This document shows positions 33,496 to 34,846 of a DNA stretch of 34,846 nucleotides, piece after piece. The stretch's first letter is position 1. Each line of letters starts with the position of its first letter. Under the pieces are notes generated by a model. That model did not search any database, was not told the origin of the DNA, and saw only the letters and a program-made list of their open reading frames with translations. The translations under genes were made by a program, and so were the position numbers. Source of the DNA: Oscillospiraceae bacterium (GTDB lineage: Bacteria; Bacillota; Clostridia; Oscillospirales; CAG-272); assembly GCA_015064355.1 (NCBI GenBank), contig SVSJ01000026.1, positions 1 to 34,846 on the forward strand, read 5' to 3'.

Positions 33496-34536
33496 ATGAT
33501 TAATCTCGAAAAAGAAATCAGAGAACAGCCTGAGACCATAGCACGTGCTTTGGAAATCAACCTTGATACCATCCGTGAGGTTGTAGCAAAGGCAAAAGCT
33601 GCAGGAGTTAAGTCAATTTACTTTGCAGCACGCGGTACATCCGACCACGCTTGCGTATACGCACAGTACCTGTTCGGAATCCTTGCAGGCGTACCTTGCA
33701 CACTTGGTACACCCTCTGTATTCACAAAGTACGGCGCGCACATCGACCTGTCCGGCGTTCTTGTTGTAGGCGTTTCCCAGTCCGGTAAGGCAGAGGACGT
33801 TCTTGCAGTTCTCGAATCCGCTAAGGCAGACGGAGCTATCACAGTTGCTGTTACAAACAACACAGAATCTCCCATGGCAAAGTGCGCTGATTACCATCTC
33901 TTCTGCGGATGCGGCCACGAAGCAAGCATCGCTGCAACAAAGACATTTACTGCACAGAAGATGATCCTCGGCACAATGGCTGCTGTATGGGCAGGCGACG
34001 AAGCTGTTATCGACAACTTCCGCGGTGTTGCTGCAAAGGCAGGAGAGCTTCTCGATACAAAATTCGACGATATTATGAAGTTTGCTGATAAATATCAGAA
34101 CATTCCCGGTGCTGTTCTTCTCGGCAGAGGCGTATCTTACTGCATCGCACTTGAAGGCGCACTCAAGATGCTTGAAACAAACAAGCTCAAGATGAAAGGC
34201 TATCCCACATCTGACTTCCACCACGGTCCTATCGCACAGCTTAAGGAAGGCGACCTTGTATTCGTTATCAACCCCACAGGTAAGACCGAAGGCGACTCTG
34301 CTGAGATTTGCAAGAAGCTTCTCGGCGTAGGCGCTGACGTTGTTGTTGTTACTGATGACGCAAAACTTGCTCCCGAAGGAACAACTGCATTTGTTCTCCC
34401 TTCCACAGGAAGCGAACTTACATTTACATATATGGCAGCTATGTTCTTCCAGCTTGTTGCTTGCTGCATGACAATTGTTCGCGGCATCGACCCCGACAAG
34501 GCCGGCGTAATAAACAAGATCACGATCACAAAGTAA
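33496..34536 (+). CDS. double-SIS-domain sugar-phosphate protein (NagB-II or GlmS isomerase-like)
   Basis: The 346-residue protein has two SIS domains like the isomerase half of GlmS. The first (about 35-165) includes YFAARGTSDHACVYAQYL and VGVSQSGKAEDVLAVL, and the second (about 195-330) includes VLLGRGVSYCIALEGALKM then LETNKLKMKGYPTSDFHHGP. No glutaminase domain is present, which points to a deaminase such as type II glucosamine-6-phosphate deaminase (NagB-II), or to fructosamine-type or AgaS-type deglycases. AgaS normally has a related but distinct pattern, and FrlB is also possible. GGAG precedes the ATG, and the gene lies 25 bp after the AEC gene, so it may be the last gene of the rha unit. 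Codon bias is very strong, suggesting high expression. Confidence 0.86.
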   Translation: MINLEKEIREQPETIARALEINLDTIREVVAKAKAAGVKSIYFAARGTSDHACVYAQYLFGILAGVPCTLGTPSVFTKYGAHIDLSGVLVVGVSQSGKAEDVLAVLESAKADGAITVAVTNNTESPMAKCADYHLFCGCGHEASIAATKTFTAQKMILGTMAAVWAGDEAVIDNFRGVAAKAGELLDTKFDDIMKFADKYQNIPGAVLLGRGVSYCIALEGALKMLETNKLKMKGYPTSDFHHGPIAQLKEGDLVFVINPTGKTEGDSAEICKKLLGVGADVVVVTDDAKLAPEGTTAFVLPSTGSELTFTYMAAMFFQLVACCMTIVRGIDPDKAGVINKITITK

Positions 34537-34551
34537 TTTTTCAAAAACAAA

Positions 34552-34589
34552 CAACGCACTTGACTTAAAAATCAGGTGCGTTGTTTTAT
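34552..34589 (+). terminator. intrinsic terminator after the SIS gene
   Basis: CAACGCACTTGA / TCAGGTGCGTTG forms a 12-bp stem with one G-T type mismatch, followed by TTTTA. It ends the rhaB-to-SIS unit. Confidence 0.85.
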
Positions 34590-34600
34590 TGCATCGCGAA

Positions 34601-34623
34601 AACCACGCGATAGTCGCGTGGTT
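34601..34623. repeat. perfect 10-bp hairpin of unknown role
   Basis: AACCACGCGA-TAG-TCGCGTGGTT is a perfect inverted repeat with a 3-nt loop and no T-run, so it is not a typical terminator. Such subterminal hairpins occur at ends of IS200/IS605-type elements, but no transposase is visible before the window edge. Confidence 0.45.
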
Positions 34624-34846
34624 CATTAGAGGCTATAGCCGGTAAGCAGAAATGAGAAGGGGGGGAGCAAAAGTATAGGATTGTGGTAGGGACTGGCGTC
34701 CTCGACAGTCCGTTCCAAGCGAAAAAATAGCATTAGTGCAATGGTGTTCCAAAATAATATATATTTTAAAAATTGTAAAGAGAAGTTAAGCAGAATATAC
34801 ATCATTAATGAGTATTGCGATTTTTGCACAAGCGGGGCGTCGGGGA
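34624..34846. other. non-coding tail with repeat-like segments
   Basis: I see no gene in these 223 bases. A G-run (34661-34667) and a segment GGGACTGGCGTCCTCGACAG (34689-34708), with a self-complementary GGACTGTCGAGGAC-like core, resemble dispersed GC-rich repeats of gut Firmicutes. The rest is AT-rich. Confidence 0.35.

Noticed and set aside
30891..34626. Minus-strand open frames of more than 300 codons opposite rhaA and the SIS gene
   Set aside because: They mirror highly codon-biased genes; no start signals or recognisable domains were seen.
1..34846. CRISPR arrays, tRNA or rRNA genes, prophage
   Set aside because: No regularly spaced repeats, no tRNA-like cloverleaf or rRNA segment, and no phage structural or integrase genes were found on either strand.

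Overview
The window looks like a chromosomal segment from an uncultured, probably gut-associated, endospore-forming Clostridia. The evidence is the sporulation genes (yqfC, yqfD, a ylbJ-like gene), the Firmicutes-type core blocks (yqfCD-phoH-ybeY-era-recO, mutS2, a DUF951 gene), sigma-A promoters with 17-bp spacers, and short GC-rich intergenic repeats of the kind common in gut Firmicutes. I cannot name the genus. No phage, plasmid, CRISPR, rRNA or tRNA gene was seen.

Layout. 1-1165: the start of a DUF559 gene running off the left edge, a small membrane protein gene, and repeat-like or decayed intergenic DNA. 1166-6196: a secreted beta-helix protein, then a separately promoted pair made of a GHL6-type glycoside hydrolase and a D-lyxose/D-mannose isomerase. 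6250-8786 (minus): a PfkB sugar kinase, a mannitol-1-phosphate dehydrogenase and a short pyrophosphatase-like protein. 8903-9457: a family 4 uracil-DNA glycosylase. 9485-16623 (minus): DUF951, yfhO, ruvA, ruvB and then a second secreted beta-helix protein, a paralogue of the first. 16728-16932: a probable decayed coding fragment. 16976-20237 (minus): a SpoU methyltransferase, prfB, a small cysteine protein and ylbJ. 20314-25073: yqfC-yqfD-phoH-ybeY-era-recO. 25107-26276 (minus): an XRE regulator with a long C-terminal region. 26431-28806: mutS2. 28948-34536: rhaB-rhaA, a lipoprotein amidase, an AEC transporter and a double-SIS protein. 34537-34846: a terminator and repeat-like DNA.

How the genes fit together. 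The metabolic genes point to use of plant-type or host-type glycans. Secreted beta-helix enzymes may act outside the cell, while a GHL6 hydrolase with no signal peptide acts on imported oligosaccharides. The isomerase, PfkB kinase and mannitol-phosphate dehydrogenase could connect mannose, fructose and mannitol phosphate. RhaB and RhaA take L-rhamnose to rhamnulose-1-phosphate, but no RhaD aldolase is present here. These links come from adjacency and family knowledge, not from direct proof.

No clearly new system stands out. The best candidates for undescribed biology are the module shared by the two beta-helix paralogues directly after their signal peptides (residues 29-44 in both), the attachment of one paralogue to the ruvAB transcription unit, the palindrome just behind the rhaBA promoter, and the small four-cysteine protein upstream of prfB.
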